Positions 16,616 through 26,799 are shown, counted from the first letter of the stretch. The stretch is 64,000 nucleotides of DNA from Jiella avicenniae (GCF_021390325.1 NZ_JAJUWU010000018.1:112533-176532), one strand, 5' to 3'. The notes: generated by a model not told the origin, from the letters alone. Numbers and translations: made by a program.

Positions 16616-17884
16616 ATGAGCAAGACCAGCACCCGGACCGGCACGCCGATCCTCCTGAAGAACCTTCGTCTGCTCGAGCCGTCCTTCGGCGAGGCCCGCG
16701 GCGGCTACGAGATTCTCGTCGAGGGCGAGAAGATCCGCGAGGTCTCCGACACCCCGATCCGGAGCGCCTCGGCCGACGTGGTGGACTGCGCCGGCAAGGT
16801 GGTGATGCCCGGCCTGATCGATTGCCACGTGCATTCGATGCATTCGGAGGTGTTCACGCGCCGGCTCGAGGAGGTGCCGCTGACGCTCGCCTCGGCCCGC
16901 GGCGCCCAGCGCCTGAAGGACATGCTCGATCGCGGCTTCACCACCGTGCGCGACGCCGGCGGCACCGACTGGGGCATGAAGCAGGCGGTCGAGCAGGGAC
17001 TGATCCCCGGCCCGCGGCTGTTCATCGCCGGGCGCTCGATCGGACCGACCGGCGGCCACAGCGACGGGCGCAGCCGGACCAATCCCGGCTATCCGTGCCT
17101 GTGCTGCAACGGGCAGGCGTTCCTCAGACTGATCGTCGACGGCGAGGACGCCGTGCGCAAGGCCGTGCGCGAGCAGATGCGCCAGGGTACGGATCACATC
17201 AAGATCATGGTCTCGGGCGGCGTCGCCTCGCCCTACGACCCATTGATGTCGGAACAGTTCTCCGACGCCGAGATCAGCGCCGCGGTGGAAGAGGCCGACG
17301 CCTTCGGCCGCTACGTCGCCGCCCACGCCTATTCGGCGAGCGCCATTACCCGGGCCGTGACCCTCGGCGTGCGCACCATCGAACACGGCAACCTGATCGA
17401 CGAGGCTGCCGCCGCGCTGATGGCCGAGAAGGGCGCCTATGTGGTCGCCAATCTCGTCGCCTACGTCGCGATGAAGGAGCGCGCCGCCGACTACGGCATG
17501 CTGCCGGAAATGCTCGAGAAGAACGACATGGTGATCGAGGGCGGCTACCGGTCGCTGGAGATCTGCAAGGCGGCAGGGGTCAAGGTCGGTTACGGCTCGG
17601 ACCTCCTCGGCGCCCTGGCCGAAGACCAGAGCCGCGAGTTCTCGATCCGCGCCGAGATCCAGCCGGCGATCGAGGTGATCCGGTCCGCGACGACGATCGG
17701 CGCCGAGATCGTCCGCCGGCCGGGCCAGCTCGGCACGATCGCGCCCGGCGCCTGGGCCGACCTGATCGTCGTCGACGGCGATCCGCTCGCCGACATTTCG
17801 CTTCTGGAGGGACAGGGCCGGCATCTCAGCGCCATCATGAAAGGCGGCGCTTTCCACAAGAACCGCCTCGGGTCGATGGCGTGA
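16616..17884 (+). CDS. COG1228 metal-dependent amidohydrolase 2 (prolidase-like)
   Basis: A 422-residue tandem paralogue of the preceding gene, sharing long stretches such as GFTTVRD-GG-DWG and HIKIM-SGGVASPYDPL. Metal ligands are His71, His73 (GLIDCHVHSM), Lys196, His237, His257 and Asp329. Both copies also share a PxxCxCC-like segment near residue 160 (GYPCLCCNGQ here), unusual next to the active site. Differences concentrate at the N-terminus and around that Cys segment, suggesting different substrate ranges. The stop overlaps the GTG of the ABC permease by three bases, so import and hydrolysis genes are one unit. Confidence 0.86.
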   Translation: MSKTSTRTGTPILLKNLRLLEPSFGEARGGYEILVEGEKIREVSDTPIRSASADVVDCAGKVVMPGLIDCHVHSMHSEVFTRRLEEVPLTLASARGAQRLKDMLDRGFTTVRDAGGTDWGMKQAVEQGLIPGPRLFIAGRSIGPTGGHSDGRSRTNPGYPCLCCNGQAFLRLIVDGEDAVRKAVREQMRQGTDHIKIMVSGGVASPYDPLMSEQFSDAEISAAVEEADAFGRYVAAHAYSASAITRAVTLGVRTIEHGNLIDEAAAALMAEKGAYVVANLVAYVAMKERAADYGMLPEMLEKNDMVIEGGYRSLEICKAAGVKVGYGSDLLGALAEDQSREFSIRAEIQPAIEVIRSATTIGAEIVRRPGQLGTIAPGAWADLIVVDGDPLADISLLEGQGRHLSAIMKGGAFHKNRLGSMA

Positions 17885-18723
17885 GCGCGGTCCGGCCGCA
17901 CCAGGGCGGGATGTTCTCCAACCGGCGGATCGGCCGCTGGACGTTGAACGCCCTCGCCACCCTCGCCTTCCTCTTCGCCCTGTTGCCGCTGATCTTCGTG
18001 ACGTGGCTGTCTTTCTACGAGCAGGAGATCCCCTCCTTTCCGCCGACGGGCTATTCGTTGCACTGGTACGCCCTGGCGATCGCCAACGAGCGTTTCATCG
18101 ACGCCTTCGTCATCAGTGCGCAGGTCGGCCTGGTCGCCACCGCGATCGGCCTCATCGTCGCCATTCCGGCGTCGATCGCCCTGACGCGCTACCGCTTCAC
18201 CGGGCGCGGAGCGATCAACAACCTGCTTTTGATGCCGCTGGTCATCCCGGGCATCGTGCTCGGCTTCTCGCTCTACATCTTCCAGGTGGAAACCACGATC
18301 GCCACCGAACTGCCGATCATGGGCTCGTTCTGGGGTCTCGTCTTCGGCCACGTTCTCCTGGTCATCCCGTGGAGTGTGCGGCTGATCACCGCCAGCCTCG
18401 TCGGTTTCGACCGCACGCTGGAGGAGGCCGCGATGAATCTCGGCGCCGATCCCTTCACGGCGTTCCGGCGGGTGACCGTGCCGGGGATCCTGCCGGGGAT
18501 CGTGGCGGGCGCGATGTTCGGCTTCGTCAGTTCCTTCGGCAATCTCGAGGTCAGCCTCTTCCTCGTCGCACCGGGCCAGACGACGCTGCCGATCGCCATC
18601 CTCCAGTATCTCGAATGGAAGATCGACCCGACCATCGCGGCGATTTCCGTCCTGCAGATCCTGATCATCATCGCCGCGATGCTGATCACGGACCGCTTCG
18701 TCCGAATTAGCCGAGTGGTGTAG
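17881..18723 (+). CDS. ABC transporter permease (PotC-like)
   Basis: A 280-residue inner-membrane permease with about six hydrophobic segments, from ALATLAFLFALLPLIFVTWL near residue 30 to LQILIIIAAMLITDRF at the end. The cytoplasmic EAA loop is EEAAMNLGADPFTAFRRVTVPGILPGI. It belongs to the spermidine/putrescine-type importer family. The GTG at 17881 overlaps the amidohydrolase stop; an ATG at 17911 is possible. It forms one heterodimeric importer with the ATPase, binding protein and second permease that follow. Substrate could be a polyamine or, from the upstream genes, a Pro/Hyp peptide. Confidence 0.88.
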   Translation: MSAVRPHQGGMFSNRRIGRWTLNALATLAFLFALLPLIFVTWLSFYEQEIPSFPPTGYSLHWYALAIANERFIDAFVISAQVGLVATAIGLIVAIPASIALTRYRFTGRGAINNLLLMPLVIPGIVLGFSLYIFQVETTIATELPIMGSFWGLVFGHVLLVIPWSVRLITASLVGFDRTLEEAAMNLGADPFTAFRRVTVPGILPGIVAGAMFGFVSSFGNLEVSLFLVAPGQTTLPIAILQYLEWKIDPTIAAISVLQILIIIAAMLITDRFVRISRVV

Positions 18724-18727
18724 CGAT

Positions 18728-19795
18728 ATGGCTGGCGTCGAACTTCAAGGACTGTCCAAGCATTACGGCGACTTCCAGGCGACCGAGGACGTCAACCTCG
18801 ACATCGCCGACGGGGAGTTCCTGGTGCTGCTCGGGCCGTCCGGCTGCGGCAAGACCACCACCTTGCGGATGATCGCCGGCTTCATCGAGCCGACGAAGGG
18901 CACCATCACGGTCGGCGGCGCCGACGTGACGCGGCTGCCGCCGTGGAAGCGCTCCACCGGGCTGGTCTTCCAGAACTATGCGCTGTTTCCCCATCTCACC
19001 GTCGCCCAGAACGTCGCCTTCGGGCTCGAGATGCACAAGGTCCCGAAGGCCGAGATCGGCGGCAAGGTCGCGACGGCGCTGGACCTCGTCCAGCTCGGGC
19101 ATCTGGCCGACCGCTATCCCCGCCAGATGTCGGGCGGCCAGCAGCAGCGCGTGGCGCTCGCCCGTGCGCTGGCCTTCCAGCCGGACGTCCTTCTGCTCGA
19201 CGAACCGCTGTCGAACCTCGACGCCAAGCTGCGCCACGAAGTGCGCCACCAGATCCGCAATCTCCAGCAGCGCCTCGGGATCACCACGGTCATGGTGACG
19301 CACGACCAGGAGGAGGCGCTGACCATGGCCGACCGGATGGTGGTGATGAAGGACGGGCGCATCCAGCAGCTCGGCACCCAGCGCGAACTCTACGACGATC
19401 CGGCGAGCGAATTCGTCGCCTCCTTCGTCGGCCGTTCGAGCTTCATCAAGGGGCGATTTTCCGGCGGACGGTTCGTCAGCCATGGCGGGCTGGCGGTCGA
19501 GACCGAGCGGCGCCTCGCCGGCGAGGCGGTGCTGGCGCTGCGGCCCGAGCGCATCCATCTCGGCGCCGATGCGGCGGACGCCGCGAGCCCCGACGGGAGC
19601 AACACCTATCGCGGCAAGGTCGCGTCGATCTCCTATCTCGGCAGCTCGATCGACGTCGAGGTGAAGCTCAACGAGACCGACAGAGTCATCGCGCAGGTCG
19701 TCAACAAGGGTCGCGAAAGCGGCGCCTCGGTCGGCGACGAGGTATCGGTCACGTTCCCGCGCGACGTGCCCGTATTCGCCGCCTCGCCCGCTTGA
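18728..19795 (+). CDS. ABC transporter ATP-binding protein (PotA-like)
   Basis: A 355-residue ATPase. Walker A GPSGCGKTT is near residues 37-45, the signature is MSGGQQQRV, Walker B is LLLDEPLSNLD and the H-loop is VTHDQEEALTMADR. A C-terminal TOBE domain (about 240-350) is typical of the CUT1/PotA class. It begins four bases after the PotC-like stop. It drives import through the two permeases encoded on either side. Confidence 0.92.
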   Translation: MAGVELQGLSKHYGDFQATEDVNLDIADGEFLVLLGPSGCGKTTTLRMIAGFIEPTKGTITVGGADVTRLPPWKRSTGLVFQNYALFPHLTVAQNVAFGLEMHKVPKAEIGGKVATALDLVQLGHLADRYPRQMSGGQQQRVALARALAFQPDVLLLDEPLSNLDAKLRHEVRHQIRNLQQRLGITTVMVTHDQEEALTMADRMVVMKDGRIQQLGTQRELYDDPASEFVASFVGRSSFIKGRFSGGRFVSHGGLAVETERRLAGEAVLALRPERIHLGADAADAASPDGSNTYRGKVASISYLGSSIDVEVKLNETDRVIAQVVNKGRESGASVGDEVSVTFPRDVPVFAASPA

Positions 19796-19844
19796 GGCGG
19801 GTCCGGTCCATGTCCCTCGTGTCAACAACCAGCAGGAAGACGAA

Positions 19845-20900
19845 ATGACCAGAGAAACCAAGAGCATGTCGATCAGCCGTCGCAGCTTTCTGGCCGGAAC
19901 CGCCGGCGTGGCCGCGTCCTCCCTCATCCTCCCCGGCATGCCGGCCTTCGCCGCAGGCGGCCGGATCGTGGTCGGCACCTGGGGCGGCGACTACGCCCGC
20001 CTTCTGACGGAGAACATTGACCAGCCGATCTTGAACCCGCTCGGCTACGAAATCGTCCAGGATCAGGCCGGCGATCCGGAGCGCCGCGCCAAGATGCTGG
20101 CCGAGCGCCGTCTGCCGCGCGGCTCGGTCGACACCAACGCTCTGCAGGACAGCTCGATGTATCAGGTCTACGCGCAGGGCCTGGTCGAGGAACTGGATTT
20201 CGACAAGATTCCCAACGCCTCCAAGCTTCTGCCCAACATGCGCCTGCCCTACGGCATTCCGCAGATCTTCTCGGGCATGGTTTTGCTCTACAATCCGGAC
20301 AAGATGGACGCGCCTTCGGCCTATGCCGATCTCTTCGATCCGAAGATGGGCAACCGCCTCGGCATCATCGACATCCAGTATCGGCACAACATCGCCGTCG
20401 CCTCTCTGATCGCCGGCGGTTCGGTCACCGCCGTTGAAAAGGGCAAGGCGCTTCTCATGGAGCTGCGCAAGGCCGGCGTGCGCATCTACCCGACCAACGA
20501 AGCCTTCGCCCAGGCCCTCAAGACCGAAGAGATCGACGGCGGCCCGATGTGGAAGGCGCGGTCGCTGCAGTGGCAGAAGGCCGGCATCAACGTCCTCGCC
20601 GCCGTGCCGTCCGAGGGCATGGTGCCCTACGTGTCCGGCTTCGTCATCCCGAAGAACGCGCCGAACAAGGACGGGGCCTACGCCTATCTCAACGCCCTGC
20701 TGGAGCCCGAGGCGCAGATCGGCTTCGCCGAGAACATGGGCTATGCCGGCACGACCGACGTCGAGATGCCCAAGGAGCTGCAGGAGCGCGTCAGCTTCAC
20801 GCCCGAGCAGATCGAAGCGATGAACCCCTTGGACTTCGAGTTCTTCGCCAAGAACGATCTGGAGCTGAAGACCTGGTGGGACCGGGAATTCATCGGCTGA
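19845..20900 (+). CDS. Tat-exported ABC substrate-binding protein
   Basis: A 351-residue periplasmic binding protein of the PotD/extracellular solute-binding family. The signal is twin-arginine (SISRRSFLAGTAGVAAS), with cleavage near AFAAGG at about residue 39. Mature text begins RIVVGTWGGDYARLLTENID. Tat export suggests folding before export. AGGAAG before 19845 supports the first ATG; the ATG seven codons later would keep the signal too. Ligand is unknown: homologues bind polyamines, opines or small peptides. The genes around it supply peptidases on the left and polyamine-synthesis enzymes on the right. Confidence 0.87.
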   Translation: MTRETKSMSISRRSFLAGTAGVAASSLILPGMPAFAAGGRIVVGTWGGDYARLLTENIDQPILNPLGYEIVQDQAGDPERRAKMLAERRLPRGSVDTNALQDSSMYQVYAQGLVEELDFDKIPNASKLLPNMRLPYGIPQIFSGMVLLYNPDKMDAPSAYADLFDPKMGNRLGIIDIQYRHNIAVASLIAGGSVTAVEKGKALLMELRKAGVRIYPTNEAFAQALKTEEIDGGPMWKARSLQWQKAGINVLAAVPSEGMVPYVSGFVIPKNAPNKDGAYAYLNALLEPEAQIGFAENMGYAGTTDVEMPKELQERVSFTPEQIEAMNPLDFEFFAKNDLELKTWWDREFIG

Positions 20901-20963
20901 CCGCGCTTCGCCCGTCCCTCGAGGATAAAACGTGACCACAATCCGACATTAGGGAGACGGGCG

Positions 20964-21830
20964 ATGAGCGCGCATGCCGCTTCCAGGCCGAGGATCTTGA
21001 CCGCGACGTTCCTGATCGGGCCGGCGACCTTCATCGCCGGCCTCGGGGTCATCGGTCCGATGCTCTATCTGTTGCGCTACAGCTTCAACAAATACGACCC
21101 GATGGAGCTGATGATCGAGACCTTCACGCTGAGCAATTACGGGGAGTTCTTCACCAGCCCGTATTATCTCGGCGCCTATCTGACGACGCTGAGGGTCGGG
21201 CTGATCTCGACGGCGATCTGCCTCGTCTCCGGGTTTCCCCTCGCCTACGTCCTCGCCCGCTCGGCGTCGCGCTTCAAGAACCTGATGATCATCGGCATCG
21301 TCGTGCCGCTGTTCGTCGGCAATGCGGTGCGGGCCGCCGGCTGGATGAGCTTTCTCGGCAGCCGCGGCCTTCTCAGCGTCACGCTGATGAAGCTCGGGCT
21401 CACCGATGGCCCGACGGACTTCATGTACACCGAGGGGACGGTGATCGTCGGCATCGTCGCGGTGAACCTGCCCTATATGGTGCTGTCGCTCCAGAGCGTC
21501 CTGGAAGGTATCAACCGCAACGTCGAGGAAGCCGCCTTCTCGCTCGGTGCCCCGCCGCTGACCATGGCGCGCCGCGTGCTCTTACCGCTCGCCCTCCCCG
21601 GCATCGCAGCAGGCACGATCCTGACCTTCATCCTGGCGATGAACGCCTATGCGACGCCGGTGCTTCTCGGCGGACCGAGCTTCAACATGCTGGCGCCGCT
21701 CGTCTACGGTCAGTTCCAACTGAACAACTGGCCGAGCGCGGCGGCCGTCGCCTTCGTCCTGATGGCGACGACGCTGCTTCTGACCATCCTCGTCGCGATC
21801 ATCACCCGGCAGAAGTTCCGCGAGGGTTAG
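20964..21830 (+). CDS. ABC transporter permease (PotB-like)
   Basis: A 288-residue inner-membrane permease with about six hydrophobic helices and the EAA loop EEAAFSLGAPPLTMARRVLLPLALPGI. It pairs with the PotC-like permease upstream to complete the importer. AGGGAG lies upstream of the ATG. The gene order permease-ATPase-binding protein-permease is a variant of the usual potABCD order. The importer genes end here; 135 bases separate it from nspC. Confidence 0.9.
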   Translation: MSAHAASRPRILTATFLIGPATFIAGLGVIGPMLYLLRYSFNKYDPMELMIETFTLSNYGEFFTSPYYLGAYLTTLRVGLISTAICLVSGFPLAYVLARSASRFKNLMIIGIVVPLFVGNAVRAAGWMSFLGSRGLLSVTLMKLGLTDGPTDFMYTEGTVIVGIVAVNLPYMVLSLQSVLEGINRNVEEAAFSLGAPPLTMARRVLLPLALPGIAAGTILTFILAMNAYATPVLLGGPSFNMLAPLVYGQFQLNNWPSAAAVAFVLMATTLLLTILVAIITRQKFREG

Positions 21831-21965
21831 GCCGACCGGACGCCTTTGATGCCGCCCGGTGAGGAACCGCCTCCGGCCCTCTCCCGGCCGCCGTCCCTTG
21901 CACCCCCTGCCCCCCTCGCCTAAACAGCGGCCCTCATCCGGAACCAGCGGCAAAGCGGGCGGGCC

Positions 21966-23069
21966 ATGGCAGAGCTTCAGACCCCCTATTACCTGATCGA
22001 CGAGACGCGGCTGCTCGCCAACATGCAGGTGATGGACGCGGTGCGCCAGAAGTCCGGCGCGAAGGTCCTCCTGGCGCTGAAGTGCTTCGCGTCCTGGGCG
22101 GTGTTCCCGCTGATGGCCGGGCACATGGACGGCACGACGTCGTCCTCGCTCAACGAGGTGAAGCTCGGACGCCGCAAGTTCGGCGGCGAGACCCACGCCT
22201 ATTCCGTCGCCTATGCCGATCACGAGATCGCCGAGGTGATCGACAATGCCGACAAGATCATCTTCAACTCGATCTCGCAGCTGCAGCGGTTCGAGGCAGA
22301 AAGCGCCGGGATCGTCCGGGGTCTCCGGCTGAACCCCGGCGTCTCCACCTCCTCCTTCGATCTCGCCGACCCCGCCCGGCCGTTCTCGCGGCTCGGCGAG
22401 TGGAGTGCGGAGAAGGTCGAGGCGGTGATCGAGAAGATCTCCGGCTTCATGGTCCACAACAACTGCGAGAACGGCGATTTCGCTTTGTTCGACGCCATGC
22501 TCGGCGCGGTCGAGGCGAAGTTCGGCCATCTGTTCGAACGGGTGGGTTGGGTCAGCCTCGGCGGCGGCATTCATTTCACCGGCACGGACTACCCGCTCGA
22601 CGCCTTCTGCCGGCGGCTGAAGGACTTCGCCGAAAAATACGGCGTCCAGGTCTATCTCGAACCCGGCGAGGCGGCGATCACGAGGACGACGACGCTGGAG
22701 CTGACGGTGCTCGACCGCCTGTTCAACGGCAAGGAACTGGCGATCGTCGATTCCTCGGTCGAGGCGCACATGCTCGATCTCCTGATCTATCGCGAGAGCG
22801 CCAAGCTCTTGCCGAATACCGGACCGCACGAGGTGATGATCTGCGGCAAATCGTGCCTTGCCGGCGACGTCTTCGGGACCTTTTGCTTCGAGACGCCCTT
22901 GGAAATCGGCGACCGCATCTCCATTCAGGATGCAGCCGGTTATACCATGGTCAAGAAGAACTGGTTCAACGGCGTGAAGATGCCGGCGATCGCGGTGAAG
23001 CGCCTCGGCGGCCGGATCGAGGTCGTGCGCGACTTCACCTATGACGACTTTGAAAGCAGCCTCTCGTAA
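21966..23069 (+). CDS. nspC: Carboxynorspermidine/carboxyspermidine decarboxylase
   Basis: A 367-residue PLP enzyme of the alanine-racemase-fold decarboxylases. It begins QTPYYLIDETRLLANM; the PLP lysine is Lys39 in LLALKCF. Family motifs include LRLNPGVSTS, VSLGGGIHFTG, YLEPGEA and the catalytic-Cys region VMICGKSCLAGDVFG. It decarboxylates carboxy(nor)spermidine to (nor)spermidine, the step after the dehydrogenase encoded immediately downstream. Together the two make triamines without S-adenosylmethionine decarboxylase. In alphaproteobacteria the product is usually spermidine. Confidence 0.92.
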   Translation: MAELQTPYYLIDETRLLANMQVMDAVRQKSGAKVLLALKCFASWAVFPLMAGHMDGTTSSSLNEVKLGRRKFGGETHAYSVAYADHEIAEVIDNADKIIFNSISQLQRFEAESAGIVRGLRLNPGVSTSSFDLADPARPFSRLGEWSAEKVEAVIEKISGFMVHNNCENGDFALFDAMLGAVEAKFGHLFERVGWVSLGGGIHFTGTDYPLDAFCRRLKDFAEKYGVQVYLEPGEAAITRTTTLELTVLDRLFNGKELAIVDSSVEAHMLDLLIYRESAKLLPNTGPHEVMICGKSCLAGDVFGTFCFETPLEIGDRISIQDAAGYTMVKKNWFNGVKMPAIAVKRLGGRIEVVRDFTYDDFESSLS

Positions 23070-23105
23070 GGCGGAGCCAAAAACCTCCTGAAGGGGAAAT
23101 CCTCG

Positions 23106-24353
23106 ATGAAACCCAACGTCCTGATCATCGGCGCCGGCGGCGTCGCGCAGGTGGCGGCGCACAAATGCGCCCAGAACAACGACCGCTTCGGCGAGATCCA
23201 CATCGCCTCGCGCACCGTCGGGAAGTGCGAGGCGATCGTCGAGTCCGTGCGCGACAAGGGCGCGATGAAGGTGAAGGACGGGGTGATCGTCGCCCATCGC
23301 CTCGACGCGCTGGACGTTCCCGCGACGGTCGCGCTGATCCGGAAGGTCGAGGCCGCGATCGTCATCAATGTCGGCTCGGCCTTCGTCAACATGTCGGTGC
23401 TGTCCGCCTGCATCGAGACGGGTGCGGCCTATATCGACACGGCGATCCACGAGGATCCCTTGAAGATCTGCGAGACGCCGCCCTGGTACGGCAATTACGA
23501 GTGGAAGCGCCGCGAGGAGGTCGCAAAGGCCGGGATCACCGCGATCCTCGGCGCCGGCTTCGACCCCGGCGTCGTCAACGCCTATGCGCGGCTCGCCGAG
23601 GACGAATATCTCGACGAGATCACTTCGATCGACATCGTCGACGTCAATGCCGGCAGCCACGGCAAGTGGTTCGCGACCAACTTCGACCCGGAGATCAACT
23701 TCCGCGAATTCACCGGCGTGGTCTATTCCTGGCAGAACGGTGCCTGGCAGACCAACCGGATGTTCGAGATCCCGCGCGAATGGGACCTGCCGGTGGTCGG
23801 CAAGCGCCCGACCTACATGACCGGACACGACGAGATCCACTCGCTGTCCGCCCGCTACAAGGACGCCGACGTGCGGTTCTGGATGGGCTTCGGCGAGCGC
23901 TACGTGCAGGTCTTCACGGTGCTGAAGAACCTCGGGCTTCTCTCCGAGCAGCCGGTGACGACCGCCGAGGGCCAGGAGGTCGTGCCCTTGAAGGTGGTGA
24001 AGGCCTGCCTGCCGAACCCGGCCGAACTCGCCCCGGAATACGAGGGCAAGACCTGCATCGGCGATCTCGTCAAGGGCAGGAAGAACGGCCGCGACGTAGA
24101 GGTCTTCATCTACAACGTCGCCGAGCATAAGGACGCCTATAACGAGGTCGGCAGCCAGGGGATATCCTATACGGCGGGCGTGCCGCCGGTGGCCGCCGCG
24201 CTCTTGATCGCCGACGGCACCTGGGACGTGAAGAAGATGGTCAACGTCGAGGATCTGCCGCCGAAGCCCTTCCTCGACCTGCTCGGCCGGATGGGCCTGC
24301 CGACGCAGGTCAAGGTGAACGGCGAGGAAGCCGCGATCGATCTCGCGGCGTGA
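23106..24353 (+). CDS. Carboxy(nor)spermidine synthase (saccharopine dehydrogenase family)
   Basis: A 415-residue oxidoreductase with an N-terminal Rossmann fold, NVLIIGAGGVAQVAAHKCAQN (residues 3-23), and ILGAGFDPGVVNAYA, typical of carboxynorspermidine dehydrogenase within the LYS9/saccharopine family. It reductively condenses aspartate semialdehyde with a diamine (putrescine or diaminopropane) using NAD(P)H. The gene follows nspC after 36 bases, giving the complete two-step route. The alternative, a true saccharopine dehydrogenase, is unlikely given the partner. Confidence 0.9.
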   Translation: MKPNVLIIGAGGVAQVAAHKCAQNNDRFGEIHIASRTVGKCEAIVESVRDKGAMKVKDGVIVAHRLDALDVPATVALIRKVEAAIVINVGSAFVNMSVLSACIETGAAYIDTAIHEDPLKICETPPWYGNYEWKRREEVAKAGITAILGAGFDPGVVNAYARLAEDEYLDEITSIDIVDVNAGSHGKWFATNFDPEINFREFTGVVYSWQNGAWQTNRMFEIPREWDLPVVGKRPTYMTGHDEIHSLSARYKDADVRFWMGFGERYVQVFTVLKNLGLLSEQPVTTAEGQEVVPLKVVKACLPNPAELAPEYEGKTCIGDLVKGRKNGRDVEVFIYNVAEHKDAYNEVGSQGISYTAGVPPVAAALLIADGTWDVKKMVNVEDLPPKPFLDLLGRMGLPTQVKVNGEEAAIDLAA

Positions 24354-24396
24354 CTGACGTCGCCGCGTGATCGAGGGAGCGGAGCCATGAACACCT

Positions 24397-24434
24397 CGTC
24401 ATCCCGGGCTTGACCCGGGATCCATGCCAAACCG
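24397..24434. repeat. CGTCATCCCGGG intergenic repeat, copy 1
   Basis: The palindromic core ATCCCGGG-cttga-CCCGGGAT lies in a longer repeat unit. Thirty-eight bases match 49747-49784 with a single difference. A 32-base part also recurs, inverted and without mismatch, at 49845-49876. It lies in the intergenic region after the polyamine genes. Confidence 0.85.
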
Positions 24435-24507
24435 TCTCACCCGCCGAGACGGTGCCATTATCGGCTCGGCGGGTTGTCCGAAACGACTTGTCGCTTCCCC
24501 CACACAG

Positions 24508-24535
24508 GATCCTGGATCAGGCTCGGGATGACGAG
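24508..24535. repeat. Diverged, inverted relative of the CGTCATCCCGGG repeat
   Basis: On the minus strand this reads CTCGTCATCCCGAGCCTGAT and continues CCAGGATCC, the same plan as copy 1 with a changed palindrome. It faces copy 1 about 80 bases away, so the two could fold together in RNA. Confidence 0.6.
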
Positions 24536-24618
24536 ACTGCCAGGGAAGCGGGCCTTCGGTTTCAGAAGGGCTGCGTCAAGCCCGAGTCGACGAGGTTGAG
24601 AGGGAACGACACGCAGTC

Positions 24619-25005
24619 TCAGAACGGCTTCGCCACCATCACCCCGTAGGCGAGGACCACGAGGGCGAGCATGGCGACCGACAGGCCGATGGCCGTCGTC
24701 TTCTCGCCCGCCGCATAGGCCCGCCGGCTGCGCGCGCCGAGGATCGGATAGGCGACGAGGACGGCGAGGCCGACCCAGGTGAAGGCCTGCCCGGCCCAAT
24801 CCGGCATCATCGCAAGGAGCACGAGGCCGAGGAGCCCGACGAGGCTGGTGAGGGCGACGGCCGCGACATAGACCAGCTTGCGCATCCCGCCGACGGCGCT
24901 GACGGCGCCGGACGGCGCGGTCAGCGCGACGCCGGTCCAGCCGATGGACAGAAGCAGCGCCAGAAGGGCGAGGCCGCCATGGGCCTTGACCAGAATTTCG
25001 TACAT
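24619..25005 (-). CDS. Small four-helix membrane protein
   Basis: A 128-residue protein made of four hydrophobic segments: ALLALLLSIGWTGVAL, VYVAAVALTSLVGLLGLVLL, AFTWVGLAVLVAYPIL and IGLSVAMLALVVLAYGVMVA. AAGGA lies before the ATG at 25005; a longer frame upstream is not protein-like. It resembles small inner-membrane proteins of unknown function. It is divergent from the AGCS symporter gene and has no operon partner. Confidence 0.7.
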   Translation of the reverse strand: MYEILVKAHGGLALLALLLSIGWTGVALTAPSGAVSAVGGMRKLVYVAAVALTSLVGLLGLVLLAMMPDWAGQAFTWVGLAVLVAYPILGARSRRAYAAGEKTTAIGLSVAMLALVVLAYGVMVAKPF

Positions 25006-25325
25006 TTCGCGTCCTTGTTTTCGAAGTCTTCCAGACTCGGCCCGAGCCTTTCCATGCCGACGGGCTGCAATGCAAGTGCCGGCCGGGCTCACGCCAAACC
25101 GTGAGCGGTCGCGGCGCGCACCACATGCGGTGTGGCCGTGAAAGACGGCCGCAGCGGACCTTTTCGAAGCAACGCCCGTCCTGCCGCCCGAAAACGCCCG
25201 CCGAACCGCCTCCCGCCGATTTTTCGCGGGGGAGAAGCCCTCGGGCGGCAGTGGACTCTTTCCTTCCCGTCTATCAAACCTATTGACGTAAGGACGGGCC
25301 GACGAGGCCACCAGCGGAGACCGGC
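25006..25325. other. Divergent intergenic region before the AGCS symporter
   Basis: No gene in 320 bases. I looked for a glycine riboswitch, common before such symporters, and did not find its conserved core. Promoters of both divergent genes must lie here, but none is clear. Confidence 0.4.
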
Positions 25326-26771
<1,446 letters not shown>

Positions 26772-26799
26772 GGCCGGCAGAAGCCGGCCCGCCGCCTTT
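26772..26799 (+). terminator. Terminator-like hairpin after the AGCS gene
   Basis: GGCCGGC and GCCGGCC form a seven-base stem with loop AGAA (26772-26789). A TTTT run comes seven bases later, so termination may be only partial. Confidence 0.5.

Noticed and set aside
21582..24128. Minus-strand ORF of 848 codons opposite nspC and its partner
   Set aside because: Shadow frame; both plus-strand genes have clear family motifs.
25006..25325. Glycine riboswitch before the AGCS symporter
   Set aside because: The conserved glycine-aptamer core could not be found in the leader.
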